Below, piece after piece: positions 34,757 to 43,513 of a DNA stretch of 64,000 nucleotides. This DNA comes from Leptotrichia massiliensis (lineage in GTDB: Bacteria > Fusobacteriota > Fusobacteriia > Fusobacteriales > Leptotrichiaceae): assembly GCF_900104625.1 (NCBI RefSeq), contig NZ_FNVZ01000003.1, forward strand, positions 58,784 through 122,783. Reading direction: 5' to 3'. Made by a program: the position numbers and the translations under genes. The notes under the pieces are model-generated. The model searched no databases, was not told where the DNA came from, and saw only the letters and a program-made list of their open reading frames with translations. Numbering within the stretch: position 1 is the stretch's first letter; every line of letters begins with the position of its first letter.

Positions 34757-37700
34757 ATGACAGTAGCAGATTTCGCAACGAAAAGGGTCGTTTCTACAAC
34801 TATGATACTGATATTCATGGTTTTTTCAGGTGTTGTAGCTATGCGGTCAATGAAGCAGGAATTGATACCAGACTTTAACTTTCCGCTAGTAGCTGTTAAT
34901 ACGACTTGGACTGGAGCAGCTTCCGAGGATGTTAAGACTCAAATTTCAAAAAAAATAGAAGATGCGGCACTTAATGTTGACGGTATTAAAAATATTTCTA
35001 CAAGTTCAACTTATGGAAGTTCAAGTGTAATGATAGAATTTAACTTTGGTACAGATACGGATATAAAGCAAGTACAGATTCAATCTGAAATTGATAAAAT
35101 AAAACAGGATTTGCCGTCTGATGCCAATGATCCAGTAGTTTCAAAATTGAATACAGCTGGGGGAAATTCGGATATGGCGATGATGATTGCGATAAGAGGA
35201 GCAGATGAATCGACAATCACTTCATTTATAGAAGAAACGCTGGAACCAAGGCTGAAAAGAAATAGGGGAGTCGGAAATATATCAGTATTCGGAAATGCCA
35301 CAAGGCAGGTAAAAGTAAAGCTGGATCCATATAAACTGCAGGCATACAATTTATCTCCAAGTGAAATATACGCTAAAATTAAAGCGGCTCATACAATTGT
35401 GCCAGGCGGAACAGTAAAGGATGGTTCAAAAGAATTTATCCTAAGAGTTGATGGAGAATTAAAACAGCTAGAGCAAATACAAAATATCATTATTTCAAAC
35501 AATGATAATCAGACAGTAAGATTAAGCGATATTGCTATTGTTGAATATGGAACTAAAGATAAAACTTCTTATTCAAAATATGATGGTCAAGACATGGTTT
35601 CTGTTGTAATTCAAAAAAGTAAGGATGGAAATCTAGTTGAAATTGCAAATATTGCAAAAAAAGAATTGGAAAATATGAAACCGTTATTTCCATCAGGTTC
35701 AAAGTATGAAATAATAGTTGATAACAGTATAAAAGTAAAAGACGCGATTTCCAACGTAACAAATAATGGTTTACAGGCATTAGTAATAGCAGTACTTGTC
35801 TTATTGGTGTTCCTAAAGGATTTAAGAGCTTCGCTTGTAGTTGGAATGTCAATTCCAATATCAGCTGCATTTACTTTCTTCCTTTTAAATACACAGGGAA
35901 TCTCACTAAACTTAATTTCACTTATGGGTCTGGCGCTTGCGATAGGATCGCTGGTTGATAATGCAGTCGTTACACTGGATAACATATTTGATCATATTCA
36001 GATTAATAAAGAGCCAGCACTTGTTGCGGCGGTACGTGGAACAAATGAAGTAATAGTTCCAATGATCGCTTCAACGGCAACATCAGTTTGCGTATTTTTG
36101 CCAATTGTATTATTTCCAGGGTTTGCAAAGGAAGTATTTGCGGGAATTTCGCTCTCAATGATGTTTGCGCTGTCAACTTCGATTGTTGTAGCAATGCTGT
36201 TTATTCCAATGGCATCAAGCCTTTTCTTAAATATTGAAAAAATATCAGGAGCGGCAGGGAAAGCACATAGATTTAATGCGTTTAGAGATAAATATAAAGA
36301 GCTTGTAAAGCAAGCTTTGGAACATAGAAAAGCAGTTATAATCGGAGTAATTGTACTATTTTTTATAGTTGTCTTTGGACTTGGAAAAACTGTAAAAACG
36401 GCATTTTTCCCAATGATTGACAATGACGAGTATTCGGTAGTTGCACAGCTTTCGACAGGACTTGATGTGGAAGTGGCACACGAAATTTCTAAGCAGATGG
36501 AACAGATTGTAAAAGAAGATCCTGTTACAAAAAATTATACTACTATAGTAAATGCTCAATCAGCAATAATCAATGTTGATGTAAAAAAAGACACGATGAA
36601 AGCAATGGAAAGAATGCGTCAAAAAATGAGCGATATTCCAAATGTTACAATCGCTGTTTCCCCATCAAAAGCTGGAGGACGTTCTGTTTCAAAAGATTAT
36701 TCATTCCAAGTGGAAGGGGATAATGCTGAAGAAATTAACAGAATTGCCAACGCGATTATGGCAGATATGAAACAGCAGACATGGTTTAAAGATGTAAAAT
36801 CATCATCAGAAGGTGGATACCCTCAGGCACAGCTTGAAGTAAACAGAGTGAAAGCAGAAAGTTATGGACTAAGTGTTACAGACATAACTAGAATGTTAAA
36901 TCAGACTGTATTGGGAGTAGATCCGATAGAAATTACTGAAAACACAGAAACATTAAAAGTTTATATGGAATTTGAAGAGCAGTATAAAAATTCGCTTGAC
37001 AAAATACTGAATATAATGATAAAAACAAATGGAGGACAATTTGTAAGATTAGGAGACATCGCCACAATGAAACAAGTGGAAGGGGCAGCCTCTATAGAAA
37101 CTTACAATGGTTCTCAAATTGTAACAGTAGGAGCAAATCTGGATAAATCAAAAGGTCTAAATGATGCATCAAAATTTGTAAACCAGTCATTCCAGAAAAC
37201 AAATCCTGCCTCAGGATATAGAATAGCTCCAGCAGGAAATGCTCAAAGCCAACAGGAAATGGGTGGAGAAATTATGAATGCCCTTATGATTTCAGTAGCG
37301 CTTATTTACGTCGTACTGGCAGTACAGCTAGAATCATTTGTTTTACCGATAATAATGATGCTGGCTTTGCCACTGTCGATGATTGGAGTAATGTTTGGAC
37401 TGGCTGTAACAAGAATACAGCTGAGCATGTTTGTTATGATTGGTATTCTAATGCTGTTTGGTATGGCGGTTAATAATGCGATTGTGTTACTGGATTTCGT
37501 ATCAAGTTTACGGCAAAAGGGGATGGAAATTAGAGAGGCCCTTGTGGAAGCGGCAGGTTCACGGCTTCGTCCGATACTTATGACAACACTTACAACGGTG
37601 CTTGGATGGATTCCAATGGTATTTTCAAGCAAGGGAAGTTCGGGTTATTATCAAGGAATGGCGGTAGCAGTTATGTTTGGACTTTCGTTCTGTACATTGC

Positions 37701-37822
37701 TGACATTATTCTTTATACCCGTGGCTTATTCTATAGTTGAGGAAAGAAAAGAAAGAAGACAAAAGGCAAAAGAGGAAGCAAGAAAAGCAAAAAAAATGGC
37801 TGAAAGATCACAAAATAAATAA
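34757..37822 (+). CDS. RND efflux pump (AcrB/HAE1-like inner membrane transporter)
   Basis: A 1021-residue proton-driven exporter. It has an N-terminal membrane helix, two large periplasmic loops, and two sets of six membrane segments. Typical features are RVVSTTMILIFMVFSGVVAM at the start, GLALAIGSLVDNAVVTLDNI in helix 4 (the DN pair of the proton relay region) and GMAVNNAIVLLDFVSSLRQKG in the second half. It is closest in style to hydrophobe/amphiphile exporters, although substrate specificity cannot be read from sequence. The AAGGAGAAATG ribosome site lies right before the ATG. Confidence 0.94.
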   Translation: MTVADFATKRVVSTTMILIFMVFSGVVAMRSMKQELIPDFNFPLVAVNTTWTGAASEDVKTQISKKIEDAALNVDGIKNISTSSTYGSSSVMIEFNFGTDTDIKQVQIQSEIDKIKQDLPSDANDPVVSKLNTAGGNSDMAMMIAIRGADESTITSFIEETLEPRLKRNRGVGNISVFGNATRQVKVKLDPYKLQAYNLSPSEIYAKIKAAHTIVPGGTVKDGSKEFILRVDGELKQLEQIQNIIISNNDNQTVRLSDIAIVEYGTKDKTSYSKYDGQDMVSVVIQKSKDGNLVEIANIAKKELENMKPLFPSGSKYEIIVDNSIKVKDAISNVTNNGLQALVIAVLVLLVFLKDLRASLVVGMSIPISAAFTFFLLNTQGISLNLISLMGLALAIGSLVDNAVVTLDNIFDHIQINKEPALVAAVRGTNEVIVPMIASTATSVCVFLPIVLFPGFAKEVFAGISLSMMFALSTSIVVAMLFIPMASSLFLNIEKISGAAGKAHRFNAFRDKYKELVKQALEHRKAVIIGVIVLFFIVVFGLGKTVKTAFFPMIDNDEYSVVAQLSTGLDVEVAHEISKQMEQIVKEDPVTKNYTTIVNAQSAIINVDVKKDTMKAMERMRQKMSDIPNVTIAVSPSKAGGRSVSKDYSFQVEGDNAEEINRIANAIMADMKQQTWFKDVKSSSEGGYPQAQLEVNRVKAESYGLSVTDITRMLNQTVLGVDPIEITENTETLKVYMEFEEQYKNSLDKILNIMIKTNGGQFVRLGDIATMKQVEGAASIETYNGSQIVTVGANLDKSKGLNDASKFVNQSFQKTNPASGYRIAPAGNAQSQQEMGGEIMNALMISVALIYVVLAVQLESFVLPIIMMLALPLSMIGVMFGLAVTRIQLSMFVMIGILMLFGMAVNNAIVLLDFVSSLRQKGMEIREALVEAAGSRLRPILMTTLTTVLGWIPMVFSSKGSSGYYQGMAVAVMFGLSFCTLLTLFFIPVAYSIVEERKERRQKAKEEARKAKKMAERSQNK

Positions 37823-37853
37823 TAATAAACTTTAAAGAAAAGGAGGTGTTTTC

Positions 37854-38150
37854 TTGAAGAGGATAGAAATATATTTTGATTCCTACTTTATGGATAAAAT
37901 AAAGGAGGAAATGCGTGAATATGGAATTGAGCAATATATAATAATTCCACAAGTTTACAGTCGTTGGAGCAAAACGTTAAAACATTTTAATAGCCACGTC
38001 TGGCCTGGAACTGACAGCGTTCTTGTAACGTATCTGGAAGATAATCAGGCAAAGGAAATTATGCGGCTTATTAAAATTATGAAAATCGATTTAGGAAAGT
38101 CAATCTCAATGGGAGCGGCACTTTTACCAGTAGACGATATTATTTTGTAA
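37854..38150 (+). CDS. small P-II-like (ferredoxin-fold) protein at the end of the efflux operon
   Basis: A 98-residue protein starting at TTG, chosen because AAGGAGGTG lies at ideal distance. The pattern of strands and helices (KRIEIYFDSYFMDKIKEEM, then EQYIIIPQVYSRW, then VLVTYLEDNQAKEIMRLIKI) fits a ferredoxin-like P-II or ACT-type fold. Small proteins of this kind are found beside some RND efflux operons. No nucleotide-binding loop like that of GlnB is evident, so it may be a regulator or a metal or ligand sensor for the pump. This role is inferred from context. Confidence 0.7.
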   Translation: MKRIEIYFDSYFMDKIKEEMREYGIEQYIIIPQVYSRWSKTLKHFNSHVWPGTDSVLVTYLEDNQAKEIMRLIKIMKIDLGKSISMGAALLPVDDIIL

Positions 38151-38209
38151 AAAATATGAATTTTAAAGAAAAAACAGTTTCAGTATAAAAAAGAACGGAG
38201 TGATTATTA

Positions 38210-38833
38210 ATGGCAGTTTTTGAATTGAAACATCCACTAATTGAACATAAACTTTCAAATTTGAGAAATAAAGATACAGACACTAAACTTTTTAGGGAAA
38301 GCTTAAACGAAATAGCAGGACTTATGGTTTATGAAGCAACAAAACATTTGCCGCTCAAGGAGATTGAAACAGAAACTCCTATTCAAAAAACCACTACAAA
38401 AGTTCTGGATAAACCAATAACATTAGTTCCCATCCTAAGAGCAGGACTTGGAATGATAGATGGAATATTGCAGCTTCTTCCAAACGCAAAAGTAGGGCAT
38501 CTGGGAGTTTACAGAAACGAAGAAACTTTAGAGCCAGTCTACTATTACGCAAAAATGCCTACAAATGTTGTCGAAAGTCAAGTTTTCGTGGCAGATCCAA
38601 TGCTTGCAACAGGTGGTTCAATGATTTACACAATTGATTATCTAAAAGACAGAGGTGTAAAAAATATAACGGTATTAAGCATTATTGGAGCCCCTGAAGG
38701 AATAAATAAATTTACTGAAAAACATCCTGATGTAGATTTGTACATTGCGGCAATTGATACTGGACTCAATGAACATGCATATATCTATCCAGGATTGGGA
38801 GATGCGGGAGATAGAATATTTGGAACAAAATAG
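38210..38833 (+). CDS. upp: uracil phosphoribosyltransferase
   Basis: It salvages uracil to UMP using PRPP. The 207-residue protein has [19 protein letters not shown] at the start, the [15 protein letters not shown] segment, the PRPP loop [12 protein letters not shown], and a C-terminal [10 protein letters not shown]. All are family landmarks, and the length is normal. It follows the P-II-like gene by 59 bases and may be read from the efflux operon, though a terminator follows only after upp. Confidence 0.97.
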   Translation: MAVFELKHPLIEHKLSNLRNKDTDTKLFRESLNEIAGLMVYEATKHLPLKEIETETPIQKTTTKVLDKPITLVPILRAGLGMIDGILQLLPNAKVGHLGVYRNEETLEPVYYYAKMPTNVVESQVFVADPMLATGGSMIYTIDYLKDRGVKNITVLSIIGAPEGINKFTEKHPDVDLYIAAIDTGLNEHAYIYPGLGDAGDRIFGTK

Positions 38834-38852
38834 TAAAATGGATTTTTTAGGA

Positions 38853-38887
38853 AAATGCTCTAATTAAAATAATTAGGGTATTTTTTG
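38853..38887 (+). terminator. terminator after upp
   Basis: ATGCTCTAATTA pairs with TAATTAGGGTAT through G-U pairs valid only in plus-strand RNA, followed by TTTTTTG. It is about 20 bases past the upp stop. Confidence 0.85.
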
Positions 38888-39169
38888 TATATTTTGATTA
38901 ATAAATATTTTTCCATATTACTATGTTTTTTCTTTTTTATTTCTGTAGGATTGCTCATTGCCGCAAATCCTACAACCTATGGCTAGTCTACGACATTTTT
39001 CTGAACTGACAAAAAACTCGCTATGCTCAAACAGTTTTGTCAGCACAGAAAAATGCTCCGACGGATTTTAAAGAGTAAAAATTATATTTTAATTATTTAA
39101 AAATATTGGGTTGTTATTCTTTATTAGAAAAGTTTGTAATAAATTTCTTATTTAACCGAGGTTTAGTAT
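38888..39169 (-). repeat. dispersed structured repeat, subfamily B copy 2
   Basis: An inverted copy of the element at 22.6 kb. The conserved core lies at 38944-39065, and the end GTTTAGTAT is at 39161-39169. The other end is not marked by the expected ATACTAAA and merges with the upp terminator, so this copy seems truncated on that side. Both hairpins are kept, with one extra mismatch in the long stem. Confidence 0.85.
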
Positions 39170-39205
39170 AATAATGTTTTTTCTTTTCTTCAAAAAGCAA
39201 AAAAA

Positions 39206-39235
39206 GAAGCAGAATCTCAAAAATTCCACTTCTCC
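39206..39235 (-). terminator. terminator after the small lipoprotein gene
   Basis: On the minus strand GAAGTGGAAT pairs with ATTCTGCTTC, followed by TTTTTTTGC. The two wobble pairs are valid only for minus-strand RNA. Confidence 0.8.
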
Positions 39236-39248
39236 ACATAATGATTTA

Positions 39249-39419
39249 TTAATAACGATTTCCATATTTATCTTCACAATAAACATTTCCATATTGTCTA
39301 TAACATTTTACTCCTTTTTCAGTTCTATCTTTTTCATATTCTGCCCATCTTGAAGGACTGAACAGTTCGCAACTTACTGTAGTCAGAGCAAAAATTACAA
39401 GTAAAATCAATTTTTTCAT
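39249..39419 (-). CDS. small lipoprotein of unknown function
   Basis: A 56-residue protein. I start it at 39419 (MKKLILLVIFALTTVSC) because GGAG lies nine bases upstream; the longer frame adds 14 residues with no ribosome site. The signal ends in a lipobox TVSC, so the mature part of about 40 residues (ELFSPSRWAEYEKDRTEKG and onward) would be membrane-anchored. Two further cysteines (KCYRQYGNVYCED) could form a disulfide. It has its own terminator and does not match any family I know. Confidence 0.75.
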   Translation of the reverse strand: MKKLILLVIFALTTVSCELFSPSRWAEYEKDRTEKGVKCYRQYGNVYCEDKYGNRY

Positions 39420-39461
39420 ATTTATCATCTCCGTATTTTCTTTTTTTACATTATAACACAT

Positions 39462-39820
39462 TTTTATGATAATTGTCTTTTTTTTTTTTTTTGAAATTAG
39501 AATAACATTATAAAAAACTGTTTTTAAACAAGAGTTTAATTTTTTTGATTTTAAAAGGGATTTATACTATTTCCTGTCTAAATAGTAAAAACTAGAAAAC
39601 TAATGGAATTAAATCCTTTTTTATAAGATTGTACTGTTATACAATCGGAATAATCTTTAATTAAATTTAATTATTTAAGCATTAATTTTATTTATAAATA
39701 TTATAAAAGTCTTTGAGATGAATACTTTAAAATTAGATTTTAATTTTTTTAACAAGAATCAAATTAATTATTATAGGATTTTATTGTTATTTTTTAAATG
39801 AAGTTTAGTAGGAGAATACA
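39462..39820. other. intergenic region with three inverted repeats
   Basis: A 359-base AT-rich gap. It holds TACTATTT/AAATAGTA around a seven-base loop (39565-39587) and GATTGTA/TACAATC (39627-39646). A looser outer pair, AAAAGGGATTTA (39553-39564) with TAAATCCTTTTT (from about 39609), is also visible. These could be regulatory hairpins or remnants of a repeat. No gene is seen. Confidence 0.5.
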
Positions 39821-41491
39821 TTACAAACTTGATTTAAAAGGAATTTTTATAATTACTTCTGCTCCTTCGGTTTTGTTGTCTTTATTTATAAATACGCCAT
39901 AATTTTTGCCGTAATAGAATTTTATTCTTTTGTCGACATTTTGAAATCCTACACCGCCTGTCTTGCTTTTTTTGAACTGTTTGGCTTTTTCAAAGCCTAT
40001 TCCGTTGTCTTTGACTGAGATATTGACAGTGCTATTTTCTCTGTAAACGTCGATTGTGATAATTCCGTTTCCAGAAAGGTTTTTTATTCCGTGATAGATG
40101 GAGTTTTCTACAATTGGCTGGATTATGATTTTTGGAACTTCGATGGAAAGAAGCCTTTCATCTTCTATGTTGAAAAAATAGGAAAGTTTGTCTTCGTATC
40201 TCTGCTTTTGTATGAATAAATATTCTTTAGTGTGCATAATTTCATCTTTTAACGGTATTTTTTCGTGACCGTTGCTAAGGGAAAGCCTAAAATAGTTTGC
40301 AAGTGATTTTGTAATGCTGATTACTTTTTCATTGTCTTCAAATTCTGCCATCCAAATGATTGTATCTAGCGTGTTATAAAGAAAATGTGGATTAATCTGG
40401 CTGTGAAGAGCCTTTATTTCATATTCTCGCAAATATTTTATCTTTTCAACCATTACATTAAAATGTTCTACAAGGTTCTGAACTTCATAGCCTGTTTTTT
40501 CGCTTAAATGAAATTCCCGTAGATTATTTTCAAAGTTTTGCATATGATTTTCCAGTTTTATTAAAGGTCTTAGAATCTTTGTTATTACGATAAATGTAAT
40601 AATGGATGAAAAAGCTAGTGAAACTAGGAAAATGATAATAACTATGTGGGAAAAATTTTTCTTTAAGGTAACTAGGTCATTTGTGTTTGCAAGGCTTCTT
40701 AAATTCCAGTTTGTATTTTCAATCTGTGTTTCGTATAAATATGTATCTTTATTTTTATTCTTTTCTGAAAATTTTGCAAGACACTTTTTATCAGCAAAGC
40801 ATTTCACATCTTTGTAGTAAATAATATTGTTGTTTTTGTCTACTATAATATTGTCGATTTGTTTTCCAAAAGAAATAGAATTTAAATATCTTTCAAGAGT
40901 TTCATATTTAATGTCAAAAACAATAACACCAAGATTTTCTCCCTTTGAATTTTTTATGTCCCGACTGATTGAAAGAAACCAGAGAGCTGAATTCATAGAG
41001 GAGGTGGAATTTTTTCTGCTGGGATTAAAAACGGGCATATCGGAATTGTTTATAGCATCGACATACCATTTCTCCTTCATCATATTTTCTGATATTTTCA
41101 TATCATTATTTTTGTCACTGGATACAATGTTACCATTTTTTCCGATTACAGTAATATTTTTAATTCCTTTATTACTATCAAGAATAGAATAAATCATTTT
41201 TTCAATGCTCTTTTTTGAATCTTCATTTCCTGATATTAAAAAATTTCTAACATCGGCATCAACAGATAAGAGATTAATTATATTTTTCAATTTATCTGCA
41301 TAGAGTGTAATATAACGGGATGTGCTTATAACATTTTCGTTAGTATATTCAATTTCCTTGTTCATTATGATGTATTTTGAAGTATAGTAAAAAATACTGC
41401 TTAAAAAAAGTACAAACAGAAGATTTCCAATAATATAGTAAAAAAACAGCTGAAGCAGCATCGAGTTTTTCATAGTTCTTTTTAATTTCAT
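39821..41491 (-). CDS. YesM-type sensor histidine kinase
   Basis: A 556-residue membrane kinase with two membrane segments (about residues 12-34 and 280-302) flanking an extracytoplasmic sensor domain of about 245 residues. A HAMP-like linker follows, then the LytS/YesM phosphoacceptor segment ALHSQINPHFLYNTLDTIIW and an ATPase domain (PIVENSIYHGIKNL, DNGIGFEKAK, GVGFQNVDKRI). It overlaps the start of the response regulator gene's stop by four bases. Placed after the msrAB-ccdA-thioredoxin genes, it probably senses an envelope or oxidative signal; the ligand is not evident. Confidence 0.93.
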   Translation of the reverse strand: MKLKRTMKNSMLLQLFFYYIIGNLLFVLFLSSIFYYTSKYIIMNKEIEYTNENVISTSRYITLYADKLKNIINLLSVDADVRNFLISGNEDSKKSIEKMIYSILDSNKGIKNITVIGKNGNIVSSDKNNDMKISENMMKEKWYVDAINNSDMPVFNPSRKNSTSSMNSALWFLSISRDIKNSKGENLGVIVFDIKYETLERYLNSISFGKQIDNIIVDKNNNIIYYKDVKCFADKKCLAKFSEKNKNKDTYLYETQIENTNWNLRSLANTNDLVTLKKNFSHIVIIIFLVSLAFSSIITFIVITKILRPLIKLENHMQNFENNLREFHLSEKTGYEVQNLVEHFNVMVEKIKYLREYEIKALHSQINPHFLYNTLDTIIWMAEFEDNEKVISITKSLANYFRLSLSNGHEKIPLKDEIMHTKEYLFIQKQRYEDKLSYFFNIEDERLLSIEVPKIIIQPIVENSIYHGIKNLSGNGIITIDVYRENSTVNISVKDNGIGFEKAKQFKKSKTGGVGFQNVDKRIKFYYGKNYGVFINKDNKTEGAEVIIKIPFKSSL

Positions 41492-42270
41492 AGTTTCTCC
41501 AACACACTTTTCTTAAATTCTTTCGGTGTCATTCCAAAAGTTTTTTTAAATTTTGAATTGAAATAATTAAAGTTTTCCATTCCTACAAGCTCTCCAATTT
41601 GATAATTTTTCAGATCTGTTGTCAAAAGCAGTAGCTTTGCCTTTTCCATCCGCATATTATTCAAATAGTCCTGAAAAGGAATGCCAAACAAATTTTTAAA
41701 AAGTGAACTCAAATATCCAGAAGACAAATTCATTTCGTCCGCCAGAGAATTTAAGTTAAAGGAAATATCGCTGTATTTTTCTTCAATTTTTTTTGTTAAA
41801 ATATCTTTATACTTGCTATGAGAAATATTTTTATCAGATTTCTCAGCTTGACTAATTTTATTAATAATTTTTCTTGCTTCGTTATATTTTTTATCTTCTT
41901 CCAGCTTATAGATAAGTTTTGAAATTATCTCATTTATATCTGTCTTTGAAACAGGTTTTAAAATATAGTCTTCAACTCCGATTTTTAAAGCCTTTTGAGC
42001 ATATTCAAAATAGTCATATCCAGAAATAATGGCTATTTTAACATCACTTTTCAGCTCTTTCATCTCCTCGGCAAGAGTTAGCCCATTTTTAAAGGGAATA
42101 TTTATATCCAGCAAGACAAGGTCAGGCAAGACTTCAGAAAAAGTCTTAAAGGCAGAATTACCATCTTCTGCCTCATAAACATCACTTATCTTATATTTTT
42201 CAAAATCAATAAAGGTTTTAATACCTCTTCTTATAATCGGTTCATCATCAATTATTAAAATACTATACAC
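41488..42270 (-). CDS. YesN-type response regulator (receiver plus AraC domain)
   Basis: A 260-residue regulator with a receiver domain: DDEPIIRRG near the start, the phosphoacceptor Asp in the LVLLDINIPFKNG segment, and YILKPVSKTD. An AraC helix-turn-helix pair at the C-terminus (about 165-258) includes LSSGYLSSLFKNLFGIPFQD and FNYFNSKFKKTFGMTPKEFK. It pairs with the YesM-type kinase by a four-base overlap. The stop of the thioredoxin-like gene touches its start, so all are likely co-transcribed. Confidence 0.93.
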   Translation of the reverse strand: MYSILIIDDEPIIRRGIKTFIDFEKYKISDVYEAEDGNSAFKTFSEVLPDLVLLDINIPFKNGLTLAEEMKELKSDVKIAIISGYDYFEYAQKALKIGVEDYILKPVSKTDINEIISKLIYKLEEDKKYNEARKIINKISQAEKSDKNISHSKYKDILTKKIEEKYSDISFNLNSLADEMNLSSGYLSSLFKNLFGIPFQDYLNNMRMEKAKLLLLTTDLKNYQIGELVGMENFNYFNSKFKKTFGMTPKEFKKSVLEKL

Positions 42271-42741
42271 TTATTTAACAGCTCCTTTGATTTGTGCGGC
42301 TGTCAGATGTCCCGGCAAAGTTTTAACAATATTTAAGTTCCCATCCAATACAATGTTTGAAGGATATCCCAAAACTTTTGCCCTTTTTAGCACTTCCCCC
42401 TTTTCATCCAGCAAAACAGTAGTATTTTTGTAATTGAGCCCTTTATACCACTGAATAAATTTGGCTGTAGGTTTTTCTCCCTTTTGCCCTGGAGAAGCAA
42501 TTGTTATAACTGTAAAATTCTTACTTTTATCTGCACTCAAAGAATTAATTTCGCTTAATCCTGAAAGACAGATAGGACACCATGAAGCCCACATTTTAAT
42601 ATATATTTTCTTACCTTTGTACTTGTTAAGGGAAACAGGTTTATTATTAATGTCCTTTAACTGAACTCCCTGCAGTGTATTTCCGAATGAAATCGCTCCA
42701 AAACTCAATAAAGTTGCAATTGCTGCAATTAATTTTTTCAT
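42271..42741 (-). CDS. periplasmic TlpA/ResA-like thioredoxin
   Basis: A 156-residue exported thiol-disulfide protein with a signal peptide (about 1-20) and the active site WCPIC (Cys55, Cys58). The SWCPICLSGLSEI segment and the VLGYPSNIVLDG cis-proline loop are typical of the TlpA/ResA group. It stands next to ccdA and msrAB; the likely task is to pass electrons from CcdA to MsrAB outside the cytoplasm. Confidence 0.92.
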   Translation of the reverse strand: MKKLIAAIATLLSFGAISFGNTLQGVQLKDINNKPVSLNKYKGKKIYIKMWASWCPICLSGLSEINSLSADKSKNFTVITIASPGQKGEKPTAKFIQWYKGLNYKNTTVLLDEKGEVLKRAKVLGYPSNIVLDGNLNIVKTLPGHLTAAQIKGAVK

Positions 42742-42850
42742 AAAAATTACTTCCTTTCTGTATTATATCAAATTTAAAATATTTTTTGTAATTATTTTTT
42801 TTAGTTATTTTGATTACTAATTGTTTTATAAAATTTAAAAAATAAAATTA

Positions 42851-43489
42851 TTAAAACTTATTCATTATTAGCAAAATTCCCATAAATATAATTAGAAATC
42901 CTCCAAAGATTTTAAAATAATTTGTGTATTGATTTAAAGCTCGTACTTTTTTTAGTAATTCCTGAGAGAAAAAGGAAAATAGAACAAATGGAGTGGCAAG
43001 CCCTAAGACGTATATAAACATCATTAACCCTCCATAGACTGCAGATCCTTTTTCCCCTGCAAGAGCAAGCACTGAGGCAAGAATAGGGCCTACACATGGA
43101 GTCCACCCTAGACTAAATGTCAGTCCTAGCAAAAAAGCCTGCAATGAAGAATTTTTCCCAATTAAATCCAAATTTACAGATTTATTTTTTTCTAAAAAGT
43201 TAAATTTTAAAATACCTGTCTGGTGTAATCCCAGTATTATTACAATTATTCCTGCCAAAACTTTTATAGTGTCATTAAAGAAAATTCCCGTAAGGAAACT
43301 AAAACTAAAGCCTATGCTTACAAAAGTAAGCGAAAGTCCTAAAATAAATAAAAAGGTATTAAGTACAGTTTTTTTTCCTTTGCTTAAAATTCCCAAATAT
43401 ACAGGAACAATGGGAAGAATACATGGAGATAGAAAACTTGCTACTCCTCCTAAGAATACGCTTCCTACCAGTAATGGCTGATTAAACAT
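42851..43489 (-). CDS. ccdA: cytochrome c biogenesis/thiol transport protein CcdA
   Basis: A 212-residue integral membrane protein with six membrane segments that moves reducing equivalents from cytoplasmic thioredoxin to the outside. The conserved cysteines lie in LSPCILPIVPVYL near residue 23 and in LGWTPCVGPIL near 130. The length is typical of short CcdA. It lies 24 bases after msrAB and upstream of the thioredoxin-like gene. Confidence 0.94.
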   Translation of the reverse strand: MFNQPLLVGSVFLGGVASFLSPCILPIVPVYLGILSKGKKTVLNTFLFILGLSLTFVSIGFSFSFLTGIFFNDTIKVLAGIIVIILGLHQTGILKFNFLEKNKSVNLDLIGKNSSLQAFLLGLTFSLGWTPCVGPILASVLALAGEKGSAVYGGLMMFIYVLGLATPFVLFSFFSQELLKKVRALNQYTNYFKIFGGFLIIFMGILLIMNKF

Positions 43490-43513
43490 AAATTATCTCC
43501 TATCCTGTTCATT

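Noticed and set aside
35998..36423. Antisense reading frame within the RND pump gene
   Set aside because: It mirrors membrane-segment codons of the pump and has no ribosome site or family features.
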